Shown piece by piece: positions 44,886-56,713 of a stretch of DNA of 64,000 nt. A program made the translations under genes and the position numbers. Origin of the DNA: Trichosphaerium sp. ATCC 40318 (taxonomy: Eukaryota; Discosea; Flabellinia; Trichosidae); NCBI GenBank assembly GCA_038496445.1, contig JALMLS010000596.1, positions 186,001 to 250,000 on the forward strand. The letters run 5' to 3'. The notes under the pieces were generated by a model that saw only the letters and a program-made list of their open reading frames with translations, ran no database searches and was not told where the DNA came from. How positions within the stretch are numbered: position 1 is the stretch's first letter; each line of letters begins with the position of its first letter.

Positions 44886-47092
44886 TTAGTTGTCTGATTC
44901 TACACTTTCTTCCATTGTTGTAGCTAGTGGCTCAGGTTGTTCCGATTGACCAGTTGCCAATACTGTTTTACTTTCATTTGTATATCTATCATTTGTTTTC
45001 AAGTGCATATCTACGATTGTACGCCTACATAATTATTATTAATTAAATGCATTAAGTGCTGTGTACTTACTTAGATGTTGAATTACAGCTAGGACCCCTT
45101 ATGTCTTTGGATTTTATTTGTGGTGGACGTAGAGAAACAAGTTGTACAGTTATAAGTGAGCTCATCATTAGCCAAAAAAACCAAAACCATGTTACATAAC
45201 CAGTAAGATGTCTAGTTGCTCCCAACCTTTGTAAACGTTAGCCTGATACGTACCACAATAAATATGTTGTTGAGTACTCACAAGAACGAAATATAGAGGA
45301 TATAGACTGAGCATATGTTGACAACAACTGCCACAAGTTGTACTTTTATCTACACAAAGTAACCCTGTCAGCACATGATGAAGATGTAAAAGTTGACCAT
45401 ACCCGAAACAACTCAAGTGTTGATTGTTTGCTTTGAGCTTGTAACTTCTTTACTCTTCGTTGTAATCGATACAACGTAACACAACAGTATACAAGCACCA
45501 ATGTGTACCCCAAAAAGTATAGCGTAGGCGATATAAATTGGACAAATGTTGGGACCTATAAAGAAGTAAATCTTGATAGATTTTGCAGCTGTTGGTGACC
45601 TGAACGAAAACGTTTGTTATTGAAATTATTAGCTCTTGAACAATAAGAAAGGTGACCCAAGCATAGAATATCCATCTTGGTACGTGCGTTAGAGGCATTA
45701 AATGTAATAAATTGTATACCTAAAACGTGGTAGTCCAGGATGCACTTGAAACTTGAGTGACTTTAAAAGAGTATGCCTACAGAATTCACAAAGTTGTCAA
45801 CAAAAAAGAGTCCTGAATAGTATTTACACGTGCCACCACAAAGACATTAGAAATAGAGGTGCTATAATTATAGGCAATGGTAATGTTTCCATGACACCTG
45901 AAGTAATATGAAATCGTAGCTTGGCAAATTATTACTACCTACAAGCCAATAAGGACTTATTCTTCGACATCCCAACGGATCAATAGAGATATACAGCATA
46001 ATGCCTTTGTTAATTTAGTTTTTAACAACTTGAAGCGGCCACCATACCCATTGAAGCAGCAAGGCAGAGTAGTAAACAGCACAGGCCAACAGTTCTCTTA
46101 CAGCCGTCATAGAACCTGACAAGTACAACAATTCTTTTCACATGACAAAAGAGTGAACAATAAAGCAACACTATTTAGGCCTACCTAAATACTGCAAATC
46201 CGGCGTTGAACAAAGAAAATGCGATCAAAGAAAGCTGCCACACCCACATCCATCCAGATGAGAATAAATCTATAAACTCGTTGCGCTCTGATAAACAACG
46301 TTAACAGCAACCAAAAGAAGTAATCCATTTTCTGCAACAATACCTGTAGTAAGTGTTATGAATACAGTTTTGTTTAGTGACAGTATGCTCTCAATGTCCT
46401 TTATAATAACTGTTACTATAGGTACGTTGATATCGCTGGTATCACTTCCGTCAATTTCAAACATTTCCTAAATTGTGTGACCATTCATTCCATGTTTCAT
46501 TTCGTATTACGTTTCCTGACTTGCGATCACGTGGAGGTCCTAATACCCCACATATAATCGCGATAGCACCTTGATTTTGTATTCTACGATACTCCGGTTC
46601 ATATGGACGAGTACAACCGCTCAATAGAACTATTTTACCTACACAAAACGTAAATGAACATCATTAAAGTGGTGGAACTGAGTGGCTATTTGGAATTACT
46701 TTTTTTCTGGTTTAGCATATTGTTGGATACCTGTTTTGTTTGATTCTGACGCTTCTACAAGCTGTCCGAATATGGGTTCGAAATTTATAGTATTACCATC
46801 GTATTTCTGAGGCCATACGCGTATAGATGTGTTTGTAGATGTGTAAGGTGTTAAAACAGTTATTGATCCAAACACGTGTAAAATGAACTGCAAAATTGCT
46901 AAAATGAATTAGAAGGACTGATTTATAAGCATAGTACCTAGTGAACATATGCACCGGTTCATAATTCGGGGATTGAAATGGATACAAGTCTAAGCGTCGG
47001 AGTTTCATTTGTCCCGAGCAACTTAAGATCTTTCTTGAAGGTATTGCAGTAAGAGACGTAAAAACCCAAGTATCTTCACTCCCATCTGACAC
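44886..47092 (-). CDS. PA-domain seven-transmembrane protein
   Basis: About fifteen exons. The extracellular N-terminal part includes FILHVFGSITVLTPYTSTNT and a protease-associated (PA) domain: GKIVLLSGCTRPYEPEYRRI, QNQGAIAIICGVLGP, INVPIVTVIIKDIESILSL. Seven hydrophobic segments follow: WVWQLSLIAFSLFNAGFAVF, LLACAVYYSALLLQWVWWPL, TLPLPIIIAPLFLMSLWWHV, WIFYAWVTFLIVQELIISIT, FVQFISPTLYFLGYTLVLVY, VQLVAVVVNICSVYILYISF and YVTWFWFFWLMMSSLITVQL. A cytoplasmic Glu/Ser-rich tail ends TTMEESVESDN. This fits a receptor-like membrane protein with a PA ectodomain, not a protease, since no catalytic domain is present. The initiator Met and signal peptide are not resolved: the first visible block begins near 47092, very close to the next plus-strand gene. 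Confidence 0.65.
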
Positions 47093-47153
47093 TCTCTCCT
47101 GTTTTAGAAGACAAGTAATAAAAACAAGGACTTTTTAACATAATTGTTTAGTG

Positions 47154-48833
47154 ATGAGAAAGTGTGTCGCTTTAGGTATCACGTGTCTTTGATGCTCGCA
47201 CTAATACAATTTTTAGTATTATGCCTGGTAGTTTCTGCTGTTGGCTACAGCAAACAGTTTTGGGATAAAACAAACGAGTTTACAGTTATATCCAATAGTA
47301 CGTCGCTGTTTACAAGCGGGTTTTGGAATACTAATGGCCATGACTACAAATAAAAATCCTGTAGTATCGCTTACGCACGTGGATGAGCCCCATACTGGTT
47401 TACATAAAATTAAAATATCATTTGAAAATAATGATCACATTCAATTTACGTGTGTCAGTCACTCACCATACGCTAAAAATACAAAGGTACGGACATTGTA
47501 CAGCATATAAAGTTATAATAAAAGTAGATTGCAGTGCGAAATGGCTCTAACACGACATTTATTGACGCACCTTCAAACACGTTCAAAGCGATTGGAGAGA
47601 ACCATCAACATTTTACAGTTACTCAATACTCTGATGGTACATTCTCTGGCTTCTGGCAATCCGAACAAGGTCATTGGCACTTCTTTGATGCTCTTGATAG
47701 GTACCACGTTCCACATCACCTTAGTATGTTACTGATGTAAAACTAGACATGTGTCGTTCATGCATCCTCGTCACAAATCTTTGATTGGAAATGGTTCTCA
47801 CTTACTATTCAGGTAATTATCATACCACTATCCTGTTTACCTTACGTCTGTTCAGGGAGCCTGGGGTCAATAAAATACCCAAGAGAGATTACCCACGAGG
47901 TGACGATCTTCCTCTGTCGCCGCCACCGCCTACATGTCCTCAAATATTGTATGAGGTTACAATTGTACGCTTATTTATTTACCTTGGCGATTTTTTGTAA
48001 CCACTGGTAGAGTATAGCAGTATCAGTATCTTACTATGACATATTTAAGAACATCGAGGAAGTAGCTAACTATTTAGCAACTGGTATGTAGCTTTTCTAT
48101 TTCTCATTTATTTCTTACATCTTGTTAAAGGAGTCATGTCAGCCAACGTGTTTCTTGAATCTGATTTGGTACTTTTTTTTCAAAAAGTTTGTTGTTGTCT
48201 TCTTATTGTTAATGCCTTTCCAGAATATACATGCTACTATTGAAAATGCTGTCATATACACAACAAAAGGTGGGGATAAAATCACATCATATTGATTAGC
48301 TAATTGCTATAACAACAGGAGGAGAAAGTTGGAACGATTTCCGAGGTTCTCAAGCTTGCGTTGTAAACCCTGTTCATATCTTCGCTGACAACTGGCAAAA
48401 TGTCATCCCACAATGCTGTGGTAAATCAACAATGGGTCTAATGTTCCATAATTGTGAAGAGTTTTTTGGTGGGCATGCTGGCATAGTTTGCAGTGAGGTG
48501 AGTACCAAATCTTTTCCAGATAACCAGTTTTTAACCCAAGTCATTAGTTTCCAAATACAGGATCACATCAACGCTATGGCAATATTTACACGACAAGACG
48601 TGCTATAGCAAACAGTGTTGGATCTGCGCTAGGTGGTTTACAAGGCGGCGATGGCGTGATGGGACTTATTTTTCCTGACTCGCACGTTTTTTTTTTCTCA
48701 AAAATAACACGTTAAATTTCTTTCTAGGGATGAAAGACACGACAGATTTTCTAAAGCTAGTCAAACTGCAATATGTCCTATTATATCGGAAATAATTTCC
48801 AAGCAATGCTTGAAGCCGTTTGTTGTAGCATGA
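47154..48833 (+). CDS. Family H secreted protein, copy 2
   Basis: About ten exons. The signal peptide is split by the first intron (MRKCVAL, VLCLVVSAVGYSKQFWDKTN). Then come SLTHVDEPHTGLHKIKISFE, FTCVSHSPYAKNTK, TTFIDAPSNTFKAIGENHQH, YSDGTFSGFWQSEQGHWHFF, VSFMHPRHKSLIGNGSHLLF, DYPRGDDLPLSPPPPTCPQI, NIHATIENAVIYTTKG, NVIPQCCGKSTMGLMFHNCE, RRAIANSVGSALGGLQGGDG and RHDRFSKASQTAICPIISEI, ending CLKPFVVA. The second exon and C-terminal exons differ strongly from the other copies, while the HWHFFDALDR exon does not. It lies upstream of two family P genes in the same direction. Confidence 0.75.
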
Positions 48834-49009
48834 TAAAGCTCTCAGAGTGAAGCATATGTAGCTTTCATTTTCAATCAAATAAACTTGTGTATATGCTACG
48901 GTGTTTCATGGTTTCATGGTAGTGGTGGTGATTGAAATCAATGGACTTTCAAAGAAAGGGCAGCTAGTTTTATTGTTGTCAATTTATCTTGTAACAAAAC
49001 GCACCACAC
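48834..49009. other. Spacer between family H and family P genes
   Basis: 176 nt, includes aatcaaataaac polyadenylation-type sequence and a tttcatggtttcatgg duplication. No gene. Confidence 0.4.
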
Positions 49010-50274
49010 ATGAAGATATCGTTCTTTGTATTGCTTGTAAGGTATGTGATGGTTTTTCGTTGTGCCACAGAGTGGTTGGTTTAAAACTAACAACATAAAG
49101 CGTATTGGCTGCTTATTGCGTTGATTTGTCCATGTACATATGCGCGCCAGATAGTACGCGCTTTTAACTGTCTTTTTGCGTTTTTCCGTTTTTTTCAGCT
49201 AGCGCACATGATTTATTTGTAGTTTTCTTATTTCTTGTCAAATAGTGGCCAACTGTGGTATCTCGGTCAGTAGTTGTACATTAGACAATAAGACACCAGA
49301 TGGAGACTGTTTTGCATTAGACCCTTGTATAGGTTTATCAGGCGCTACACACGGATCATTCGTAGCTAGTGGCGGCGGGTACGCTTTGTTTTGCGCTTTT
49401 GTTTTGTTCCCATTTGTTACCCTTTTTTTAGATATCAACTGCGAGGTTTCTCTGACGCTAACTGCAACACACAAGTTGGAAATGTAGATGATATAAGCTT
49501 AACAAACGCTGGTTGTACCACAAGAGTCCCAGCTTGGACCTGTTCGTTTATCATTCGAGAGGGAACACCAGCAATCACAGGAAACGCTTGGAATGGTTGG
49601 CAGTACACAGGTTTGCAGCTTACCGTGGATGATAGTGCTAAAGGATTCCTTTTCTAGATGATTGTTCATTGGCGGCATCAAAAAGTGATGCTCCAGTACC
49701 TTTTGGAGACTGTTCTTTGGTTCCGTTTTGTGACAGTAATAGCAATTGGATAAAAGTCACAGCAAAAGCAGGCGCAAGTGATATGGTTGAAATTAACCAG
49801 TTTCGATCTCAATCAGACTGTATGAACAACATGAACAGTGTACCTAGTCTTGAACGTGTCATATTTGATCTTGAAGCTCGTCCTCAGGGTTCATGCACGC
49901 GATTCAGTTGTAATTCTACCTGTATGCAAACAGTCTTATTTTTATTTCAATATACTAATCGCTAATATTTGTTTGCAGCTCTAACTCCATTCCTTTCATT
50001 CAATTATGCATCTCTGGGAAACGTACCTTCCATGGTTGGACAACCATCAACAGGGATGACACCATCTACAAGCAATACGCCAACTACATCAGGTACAGGA
50101 AACACACCAACAACTGTAATGACGCCATCAGCTTCTACAACCAATACACCAACTACTATGACAACACCGACAACTACACTAGCACCAACAACTACACTAT
50201 CACCAGCATCCTTTTCTCAACAAATACTACCACATGTATTTGTTGTACTTGTCTTATTTACACTGCTCTTGTAA
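49010..50274 (+). CDS. Family P cell-surface protein, copy 1 (Cys-rich ectodomain, Thr/Pro stalk)
   Basis: Exons: MKISFFVLLV, then (phase-2 join) SVLAAYCVDLSMYICAPD as signal peptide and start of mature protein, then NCGISVSSCTLDNKTPDGDC, FALDPCIGLSGATHGSFVAS, FSDANCNTQVGN, WTCSFIIREGTPAITGNAWN, GWQYTG, VPFGDCSLVPFCDSNSNWIK, SQSDCMNNMNS, VIFDLEARPQGSCTRFSC and FLSFNYASLGNVPSMVG. A Thr/Pro/Ser stalk (NTPTTVMTPSASTTNTPTTM) follows, then the hydrophobic end QQILPHVFVVLVLFTLLL without a basic tail, the usual form of a GPI-anchor signal. About twelve ectodomain cysteines are shared with the other copies. I do not recognise the ectodomain. Surface display and dense O-glycosylation are inferred. Confidence 0.72.
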
Positions 50275-50613
50275 CTTAAAAAAATCGTTTTGACTTTCAA
50301 TCACGTCTTGAGATTTGCGCAAAAGAGAAACGTACTATAAAGATCAGGATTGCAGTCAACAACATGACAGATCCACGAATAACAATTTTTGTTACCACTA
50401 CTGCACATCCTATTTCGGTTTTATTTCTAAACTTCCAAAAAACTTGATCTAATGTTGGCCATTTTAAAGGCCGCTAAAACATTTCCTAAAATAAACCAAA
50501 TTTCTAGCGCTAGTTCACACTAACTGATATCAGAAATTGACGCTAGTTTTTGGGTTTTTTCGTACCTTATTAACACAAAGCAACGCTTCCCCTTTTCTAG
50601 CGCTTAACCACAC
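50275..50613. other. Spacer between family P copies
   Basis: About 340 nt. No gene, repeat or RNA is seen. Confidence 0.4.
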
Positions 50614-52121
50614 ATGAAGATATCTATTATAGTATTGCTTGTAAGGTATGTGATGGCTTTTCGTTGCGTTAACACGTATAACGTAACCCCAAAAGGGGTT
50701 CTTAAATGAGTTGTTTGAAACTAAAGTATCGTCAAGCGTATTGGCTGCTTATTGCGTTGACTTGTCCATGTACATATGCGCACCTGATGGTACGCGCTTT
50801 TAACTGTTTTTTGCGTTTTTCCGTTTTTTTCAGCTAGCGCACGTGATTTATTTGCAGTTTTCTTATTTCTTGTTAAACAGAGGCCAACTGTGGTATCTCG
50901 GTCAGTAGTTGTACATTAGACAATAAGACACCAGATGGTGGCTGTTTTGCATTAGACCCTTGTATAGGTTTATCAGGCGCCACACACGGGTCATTCGTAG
51001 CTAGTGGCGGCGGGTACGCTTTGTTTTACGCTACTTTTGTTTTATTCCCATTTGTTACCCTTTTTTTAGATATCAACTACGAGGTTTCTCTGACGCTAAC
51101 TGCAACAATGATGCTAGCAGTGTTAATGGCGCAAGCTTAACAAACGCTGGTTGTACCACAAGAATCCCTTCTTGGACTTGCTCGTTTATCATTCGCGAGG
51201 GAACACCAGCAATCACTGGAAATGCTTGGAACGGTTGGCAATACGCAGGTATGCCTTGGACAGATGTAAAAGTAGTAACTTTTGTCCGTAGGTGATTGCT
51301 CAACAATGACAACAATGACTCGTGGCCCTGTTGCTTTTGGAGAGTGTGGTTTAAGTCCATACTGTAGTAGCGATTGGATCAAAGTCACAGAAAAAGCGGG
51401 TGTTAGTGATAGAGTTGACATTGAACACTTTGAATCTCAATCAGACTGTATGAGTGACATGAACAGAAGAGGTTCTGGCGAAGCTACCATATTTGATCTC
51501 GAAGCACGTCCACAAGGTTCATGCTCTTCATTCCCATGTTCTTCTGGTAATTAAACTTGTTAAATTATTGTTTAACATTTGTGTACAGGTCAATCTCCTT
51601 TGGTTGCGTTCAGTTATGCGTCTATCGGAGTGCCTGCCATGGTTCCTTCAACAGGAATGACTCCAACATCTGGAAATATGCCAACTACAATGCCGCCAAC
51701 TCAGTCGGTTACAGGAAATACACCAACAACAGGAATGACACCATCAGCTTCTACAAGCAATACGCCAACTACATCAGGTAGTACACCATCAGCGTCCACA
51801 GGAAACACACCATCAACAGGAATGACGCCATCAGCTTCTACAAGCAATACGCCAACTACTATGACAATACCGACAACTACAATGACGCCAACTACATCGG
51901 GTAGTACACCATCAGCGTCCACAGGAAACACGCCATCAACAGGAATGATGCCATCAGGGTCAAGTGCTAATACGCCAACTACAATGACAACGCCAACAGC
52001 AATGAATACACCGACAACTACACTAGCACCAACAACTACACTATCACCAGCATCTTTTTCTCAACAAATACTACCACATGTATTTGTTACGGTTGTCTTG
52101 TTATTTACACTACTCCTGTAA
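50614..52121 (+). CDS. Family P cell-surface protein, copy 2
   Basis: Same exon plan as the copy just upstream: MKISIIVLLV, SVLAAYCVDLSMYICAPD, NCGISVSSCTLDNKTPDGGC, FALDPCIGLSGATHGSFVAS, PSWTCSFIIREGTPAITGNA, AFGECGLSPYCSSDWIKVTE, SQSDCMSDMNRRGSGEATIF, DLEARPQGSCSSFPCSSG, LVAFSYASIGVPAMVPSTGM, then a longer Thr/Pro/Ser stalk and the same GPI-type end (QQILPHVFVTVVLLFTLLL). The first exons and introns are nearly identical in DNA to copy 1, so this is a recent tandem duplication. The stalk is longer through internal duplications at 51711-51960. The long minus-strand frame opposite the stalk (51701-51931) is an artefact of the repeat. Confidence 0.72.
51711..51960 (+). repeat. In-frame tandem duplications in family P stalk
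   Basis: Units such as caacaggaatgacgccatc, agcttctacaagcaatacgc and ggtagtacaccatcagcgtc recur two or three times in order, all in multiples of three. They encode the Thr/Pro/Ser stalk, whose length therefore differs from that of the other copies. Confidence 0.7.
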
Positions 52122-52285
52122 ACCAAATAAAGAATAACTTGTGCTACTTTTTACTGTTTTGCGTGAAGTTGCTTAAGAACGAATTCGTTGGTTGATAAAA
52201 AAAAGATTGATTCTCAATAATCACGTGACAATCGTCATTTCTTTCTTCTGCACAAGTCAATTTAAAATTGTTTAGTGACATTACA

Positions 52286-54300
52286 ATGAAAGCGCTTACT
52301 TTCCACGGCAAGCAAACTATAAAGGCAAGTCATTTGCGAACTAACTTCACCCAAACAAGTTCCACCGTTTCGAAACGTCTAAACGCCTCCACTAGTATAC
52401 ACAAGTACCAAAACCTTCAATTCAAGCGCCTACAGATGCCATAATAAAAGTTGAGCAAACAGCGATATGTGGATCAGATTTACATCCTTACCACGAGAGG
52501 GAGGAGGGTTTGGACCATGGTACGCCAGCTCAAACGCAAAACAGAATTTTTTAAAGAAAACTTCAAAAAAACTTTCCGTGTTGGTGCATAAACTAACTAT
52601 CTTAGGTACGTACGTACCTATTTCCACGCTTACCATTGCTACGGAATACTAAGAATACCCACAGAGTGATGGGACATGAGCACGTTGGCATTGTATTGGA
52701 GGTACACCGATTTTTGTTCATATGATTTCATTGAGAAAAACTGGTTCTGTTCAGGTAGGAGATCAAGTCAAATCCATCAAAGTAGGTGATGCAGTGTGTT
52801 GCCCATTTACAACATCATGTGGGAAATGCTTTTACTGCCTGAAAGGCACGTCAAGTTCCATAAATATGTCAAACCGACATATTCCAAAAATAGTCTTGTT
52901 GATTTGTTGTATTACTTATTATGCTATCAAGGTCTCACATGCCGGTGTGAGAATGGTCAATTATTAGGATGGGTAGAGAACGGAGTTGGTTTACATGGAG
53001 TACAGGCAGAATACGTCCGTGTACCGGTATGAACAGCATTCGAATACATGTATTGAACTATTTTGTAACTTTTTATTGCCAGCTTGCAGATACGACCTTA
53101 ATGCGTATTCCAGAAGGTGCGCATAGAGCTTTAGTATATTGAGGTAACATTAAGAATAGGATTAAGTCTATCCCAAGGGTTACTGCTAGGTACTTATGAA
53201 AAGTGATTAGAAATTCTTATTACCATTTTCCGCTTTAATTCTTCCTTTTTAGGTGATGTTTTTTCGACGGGATACTATTGTGCCGATAGAGCAGATATTA
53301 CTTCAGAATCTGTGGCAGTAGTGATCGGCTGTGGTCCTGTTGGTAAGTGTTGGATATGTCTTTTTTAAGACTTACAAAGTGGTAGGATTAATGAGCATCG
53401 TGGGTGCTCAAAGTCTTGGAGCAGATACTGTATACGCTATAGACTGTGTAAAAGAGCGAATGGTAGGTTTAAATTGTACAGAATTTATGTGTTAAATCTT
53501 TATTTGCGTTTAGGATCTTGCTGCAAAGTTCGGAGCAAAGCCACTCAACTTTAAGACTCAAGATATAATAGCTATTGTTAAAGGTATTATTACCACTGTA
53601 AACTAATTAAGTTAATGTGAATTGTATAGATGCAACGGATGGGCGAGGCGCAGATTGCGTTCTTGAAGGTACAACGAAAGTTAACAACATAAAGCATAAA
53701 TTCACACTTCTGTTTTAGCTGTTGGTAGCCCACAAGCAACTCGCACCGCTTTTGATATGTTAAGACCTGGTGGAACATTATCAACAGTCGGTGTACATAC
53801 AGGTATTTAGTTTAAACCACAAATCAATCTGTTGCTAAATTACATTGAAGAGAGCACGTTGAACTTTAATCCTGTCGAAGCTTATGATAAGAATATTACG
53901 TTCAGAATTGGTAAGTCACTTTTGCGATAAGGTTGTTTACGTATGTACTATTGTAGGACGTTGCCCAGCAAGACATTACATGTCTTTATTGCCTAAGGTT
54001 ATAAAAGAGTTTAAAACTGATGTATCTCAAGTGTTCTCTCACAAGATGCAGTTGTCTGAAGGTAACGAGGACGAACACCCAGGACTGCCTACTACTTATG
54101 CTTTGAGTTTTTTCTTAAAACATTCTTGTGTATTTCTTGAACACATAATGATAATGTATGGTTTAGGTCCTGAGGCTTATAAAATCTTTGATGCAAAACA
54201 ACAGGCACGTAATTTTTTTTTCAGTGGGTTTTTTTTACCGTTGCTTGTATGTTTACCTTACTGGTTATAGGGGTGTACTAAAATTTTACTTGTGCCATAG
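52286..54300 (+). CDS. Zinc-dependent alcohol dehydrogenase (MDR family)
   Basis: More than ten exons. The protein starts MKALTFHGKQTIK and continues QVPKPSIQAPTDAIIKVEQT, AICGSDLHPYHERE (catalytic zinc Cys and its GSD partner), MGHEHVGIVLE (His-Glu), VKSIKVGDAVCCPFTTSCGK, CFYCLKGLTCRCENG (structural zinc cysteines), QAEYVRVP, VAVVIGCGPVGLMSIVGAQS (Rossmann GxGPVG), RGADCVLEAVGS, FDMLRPGGTLSTVGVHT and ARHYMSLLPKVI. The end AYKIFDAKQQGCTKILLVP matches the usual family ending (AY.iFd.k..gc.Kv.l.P). It should be a cytosolic NAD(P)-dependent oxidoreductase close to the glutathione-independent formaldehyde/threonine dehydrogenase group; the substrate is unknown. The first (52325) and last (54205) introns appear to have GC donors. 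Confidence 0.88.
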
Positions 54301-54593
54301 ATGATTCAATATAATAGGCGTATAATATAAATGTATTATCAGAGTGCTTTTTTTTTTTTTTGGTTGAACGTTTCTAGTTTAAAACAAATTCTTGACACTG
54401 GACCAATCAAATAGATTTGAGCCATAATCAACACTCTCTTAAATAAGTGGGAAACTAAAACCCAGTCATAATTCTTGAAAGAAAATTCAATGAAACTTGC
54501 TTTTTCATTTCTTTGGCATTGTGATCATGCAGCCCGCAATTTTTTTCGTACGATTTTAGTTTGAGCATAAAAGGAGTTTGAAATTTCCTTCTC
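54301..54593. other. Upstream flank of the U2-like gene
   Basis: About 290 nt, including a long T-run near 54345. snRNA promoter elements must lie here if the gene is expressed, but I cannot name one. Confidence 0.35.
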
Positions 54594-54745
54594 ATGTGTT
54601 TCTCGGCCTATTGGCTTTGATCATGTGTAGTAAAAGTTAAGAATGGGTTAAACCCCAGGCAAGTGACCACGTGTCACTTTGTCTTTAACCCATTATTTGG
54701 AAAACTAATGGTGATTGACATTGCTTGCAATGTCAGTTCCCATAC
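54594..54745 (+). ncRNA. U2 snRNA-like gene
   Basis: The 5' part reads tttctcggcctattggcttt followed by gatcatgtgtagta. This matches the stem I loop and branch-point recognition region of U2 snRNA (CUUCUCGGCCUUUUGGCUAAG, GAUCAAGUGUAGUA) at about 28 of 34 positions, with GTAGTA intact at 54627-54632. Downstream, aatgggttaaa pairs with tttaacccatt to make a long stem IIa/b-like hairpin, an Sm-type run (attatttgg, 54691-54699) follows, then a tgacattg..caatgtca hairpin like stem IV. The middle does not match the usual U2 stem II sequence, so the gene is diverged or a pseudogene. The end coordinate is approximate. It lies in a 650 nt spacer between convergent genes. Confidence 0.65.
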
Positions 54746-54948
54746 AGTGATTATCCTAGCATAGCACTACCCGCTAGAGTCATATTCACTTTTTTTACTG
54801 TATTTGCAACCTGTGAAGAAATCTCTTTTATTGAACTTTAGAGAATACGCGAGTCATGCACGTGGCCACTTGTTGCAATGTACCAACACAAATGTAAGCT
54901 TTATAATGCATTGTTGTACCTGCCTTTACATTGTTGTTCCTATTAAAA

Positions 54949-56538
54949 TCATTTAACGCATAAAAGCCCAAACATTGTAATCTGTTTTGCATACCGGTGC
55001 ACTAATGTCCACTTGTTTGTGGAGTCAAGGTCGTTTGGAATTTTTACTTGGAATTTACCATAACCAGTGGTTGGATATCCTAACATTATTAGTATCTACA
55101 CATTGAATCCGATTTCTTTTTAACAGTTCTGTTACCCGGAGACGGTAATCCTGGAGACCACATGCCCATGGCATACGCGCTATCGGAAGTGCTAAATACA
55201 AGTGGATCTGGTATTCCTCCCCCTTCGGTGGCAATGCTTTTAAGTTGCCTTGAAAACACGAATATTAGTACTGACTTTTTTGTTGTTTATAGTGTTTCTC
55301 ACCTGTAGAAACATTGATGCTATAAAAATGGTCAAAATCCTTGGTCATATATCCTGTGGGCGCTTCAACTTGTAGGTAGTGATCATCTTGTGGAACGAAA
55401 ACACTTGATAAGAAAGAGATTGCATTTTCAATTCCAGCAAAACCTAGTTTTTTGTTTGCCTTTAGTATGTGTTGTACTAGCTCTTTCTTCATGTACCGAT
55501 TGTTACCTTCTTTGACATTGTATACTTGGATACCTTGACCTTGTTAAGTGCCTCAGAGCATGTTGAAGTTGGCTTTTCAGGTTTCTGTCCTGGAGAAAAC
55601 CAAAAGGCAGGAAGAACCTAAGTATTGTCAAAATGTACTTTTACTCTGTTGGCGTGCTGACCTGAGTTTGAAGTACGTTTTGAGAAGATGTGATATTTTG
55701 AATGACTGTTGTTGAGTTGGGGTTGTGGAGATCTCTTCCAGATCCAGCCTCAGTTGGATTGAAGCACTCCTTCGCAAGAAATCAGACAATCACGAGCTCA
55801 AAGAAAATTTATTTTGTACTCCGTATCCATTAGTGACAGCTGACTGTAGCTCTCGACCATGATCCTTCATACTTGATTTAATACGTTAATAGTAAGACAG
55901 GATGTACCCAGGCATTTATGAACTCACGATTGTTCCAAACAACACTATTTAAATAAATCAAATAACTAGACAACATAATTACAATACCTATCTACAGCTC
56001 CACCCATACGATCTGATGCACTCATAAATATACCACTGCTTGGATTGTGAATAGTATATCTACCGCCATAACCGCCTTCAACGTAACCCAAAAGCCCTAC
56101 AACTACTTGACTATTTCGGTTCGAAAAGGTTAATAGCAAAAAAGCTCACCTTGGGCATGACCGATAGTCAAGTAGTGTTCTATGGCAGCAGAATAATTTG
56201 ATCCATATTTTTGCTTTAAGTATGGATAGCGTTCGAGGTATTGTACAGTGTGGAAGCTTCCACAAGCTTGTCTTCCTTCATGAATGCCGATTGTCTACAG
56301 AAGGATTTTTTATCAGACAAAGAAAAGTGGTCGTAAAACTCTAGCGAGTTTTTTAAATTCGTGGATTTACCTTCCAATGGTTTTGCGCTTTCTCCAGAGT
56401 GTATAATCCGGCTTCATTTAAATCATAGTTTGTGTTTATGTAGAAGTAAAAACTAAACACTGATGGAGAGAAAATATCGAATGCCTCACAACACGTGATA
56501 AGCGCAACAAAAATAAACAAAAAACGGAATGAATCCAT
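54949..56538 (-). CDS. Secreted protein with YLERYPYLK and DPLVFSTSDSAYAMGMWSP blocks
   Basis: Eight to nine exons from the ATG at 56538. Signal peptide FLFIFVALITCCEAF. Next come VQYLERYPYLKQKYGSNYSA and AIEHYLTIGHAQG, a motif like the 'YL.rYPDLk...g.ny..A..HY...G..EGR' repeat of many aquatic secreted proteins. Then come GYVEGGYGGRYTIHNPSSGI, NPTEAGSGRDLHNPNSTTVI, MKKELVQHILKANKKLGFAG, PQDDHYLQVEAPTGYMTKDF, DPLVFSTSDSAYAMGMWSPG and GYGKFQVKIPNDLDSTNKW. I have seen the last blocks in uncharacterised animal and protist proteins. No anchor is present, so it is predicted extracellular. The middle exons (55.75-55.9 kb) are less sure. It is divergent from family P copy 3, with only 175 nt between the starts. 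Confidence 0.6.
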
Positions 56539-56713
56539 TACAGTTTAACGGCGAGTGGAAACAAATACGAAAAAACTGACTTAAGTTATTTAATAGTTAA
56601 GCAAACAGTCGACGCTCAAAAAAGAGATTTTTGTTGTAAAAGTTCCATTTGGGCAAGTTGCGCTAGTAGGCTAAAACACACAGTTGGTTTTTATACAATA
56701 CATCACGCTTGTT

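Noticed and set aside
44886..47092. PA-domain protease (vacuolar sorting or subtilase type)
   Set aside because: No catalytic motif follows the PA domain; instead there are seven hydrophobic segments.
51701..51931. Minus-strand frame rich in Val/Gly/Asp opposite the family P stalk
   Set aside because: It is the complement of an in-frame repeat on plus; low complexity, no start context, and the plus frame is supported by three paralogues.
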